NCBI GenBank assembly: GCA_902702965.1
Contig: CACRXP010000049.1
Coordinates: 1,007,591-1,071,590 of the forward strand
DNA: 64,000 nucleotides
DNA from: Spirometra erinaceieuropaei
Lineage: Eukaryota > Platyhelminthes > Cestoda > Diphyllobothriidea > Diphyllobothriidae
Reading direction: 5' to 3'
A program made the position numbers and the translations under genes. Positions 62,610-64,000 of the stretch are shown in pieces; the first letter of the stretch is position 1, and each line of letters starts with the position of its first letter. Under the pieces are notes generated by a model. It saw only the letters and a list, made by a program, of their open reading frames with translations. It was not told the origin of the DNA and ran no database searches.

Positions 62610-64000
62610 CCCTACCCTACCCTACTGTTCCTGTCACCCAATATATAACAACGACCCATTTCCAGTACAGGGGACGGTGGCCACCTTGACATGGCCGTAG
62701 TTTTCCCTTGCCTCGTGTTGAGATTTGTCTCTTTGTAAATGGGGGGATGGTATTTTGTCACGAATGTAACTGATTCACCCTGAAAACCCTCCGGCGTATC
62801 CTGCACGATTACAATTGTCGAACAACTAGAGCTGATGTACATCAACAACAGGGTTGCTGGTGTGTTCAACGACAAATCATCAGATACTTGGTGGTCAACT
62901 CTGCATACCCGAGGAGGCCACACACGCACATGGCACCCTTGCTCTATTTTCGTTATGTCTTGCATTCTTCTCGGTTAGATAGCTGCAAACTTCTTTATGA
63001 TCTCGCTCGACTTATTAACACTTGCATGTTTGCCTTGCTTAATTTCCGAAGAAATTAATGAGCGAAATTGGAGAGACATTCGAAACAGACCTTTTCAGGC
63101 ACGATCCGAAATGTGGTATGAATATTTGGGTCGAAATCCATCAGCTACTGCGGAATAACCACGTAATATTCACAAACAGTCAACATGCAGCCAGCAGTAT
63201 AGAATTTTGTAATTATTTACCGTACAACCAACACGGGTACAACCAAAAAGACCAGACACACGTGTTTTGCCGATCTTGTGCCGTTGCCTGACGCAGCTAC
63301 GAGGGGTTCGGCCCATCAATGGATTCCCCAGCTTTCTCCGTGTGTTTTCTGGTACATGATCTCCTGTTTAAACTTGCATTCTTCAAGTTCCGAGGAAATT
63401 AATGCGCGAACTTGGGGTAAGTCATTCGGAATAGACCTTTTCAGGCACGGTTCGAAATTTGATGTGAATATTTCATGGTTTGCATGTTTGTGTTCTCCGC
63501 AGGTCCTCATGTACCGGCTACGGAACGGACAGGAAGCGTCGACGTGGGGTAAGCTGAGTTTTTTACTCGACCGTCCCAATACCCATTGCTTGATTCTGCA
63601 TGGATTTTCGATAAGGTTTTGAGGAATTCATTGCAATTTATTATCTTACCTGGAACGAACGCATAAAGTAAGGTTAAGCACTTTAAACTCCCAGACGTTG
63701 AAGCGTAAGCCCATACTGAATTTCCCGACACAAGTATTTCCAAATTCAGCTGGAGTTTCTACATTAATATAGGGTATAATTTAAAAACATTTCATTGAAA
63801 GACTGGGCTACTTAGACCACATGGAAACGCTGGAAGAAGCATTAGTGGACTAAATACCACCAATCTGCGTGACGTAACGGCGGAAACTTCGCGCAGCGCG
63901 TGTTGGAACTTTTAGTCAGTGATTATGTCGGGAATATTGCACAAATTTCAGTCTTTATTCGTATGGAAGGCACTTGTCAGTCAAATGAGGTTCGGAAGCA
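62610..64000. repeat. Non-coding end of window with a diverged direct repeat (63045-63130 and 63392-63480)
   Basis: Two blocks about 347 bp apart share CCGARGAAATTAATG, then ATAGACCTTTTCAGGCACG or ACAGACCTTTTCAGGCACG, then GAATATTT. They may be tandem relics of an unclassified repeat. No supported gene follows; frames of 77-114 codons overlap the repeat. Confidence 0.45.

Overview
The window is nuclear DNA of a metazoan, most likely a parasitic flatworm and probably a tapeworm. Three things point there: small exons joined by GT-AG introns, a crowd of decayed retroelements of types described from flukes and tapeworms (CR1-like and RTE-like LINEs, Penelope-like elements with GIY-YIG domains), and almost no long host reading frames. 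The species assignment is inference from element types, not proof. There are no bacterial features, CRISPR arrays or rRNA genes.

The main content is a pair of divergently transcribed paralogous genes, rebuilt exon by exon. Gene L runs leftward (17597 to 7495) and gene R rightward (17848 to 32001). They start 250 bp apart and each has eight coding exons. Intron phases are identical, and six of the eight exon lengths are identical, including a 30-nt micro-exon. The predicted products are 253 and 232 aa, each with a signal peptide, conserved cysteines and a conserved N-glycosylation sequon. About 83 bp upstream of each ATG is also conserved, in inverted orientation, so promoter and gene were duplicated together as an inverted pair. 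I do not recognise the protein family. Open reading frame calling misses it because the exons are 30-161 nt long.

The introns hold mobile elements. Gene L carries a foldback element (10.2-11.2 kb) and a MITE with a telomere-like array (13.9-14.3 kb). Gene R carries a 5'-truncated RTE-like LINE with degenerate C2H2 fingers (21.7-23.7 kb, minus strand), a Merlin-like MITE ending 23 bp before an exon (27.2-27.8 kb) and a Penelope-like fragment (29.5-30.1 kb).

From 32 to 64 kb the window is mostly repeats. It holds Penelope-like pieces (32.1-32.6, 37.2-37.9 and 41.6-43.1 kb), two more foldback elements (34.2-35.1 and 52.3-53.3 kb), and a palindromic repeat at 35.5-35.9 kb. It also holds a nearly full-length CR1-like LINE (about 46.8-51.04 kb) broken mainly by nonsense codons, and a Merlin transposon remnant with a target-site duplication (55.25-56.04 kb). 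Short MITEs built on telomere-like arrays lie at 57.7-58.1 and 62.3-62.6 kb. A GC-rich, CCAAT-containing stretch at 60.06-60.39 kb may be a promoter with a first coding exon. The remaining long stretches show nothing I can support.
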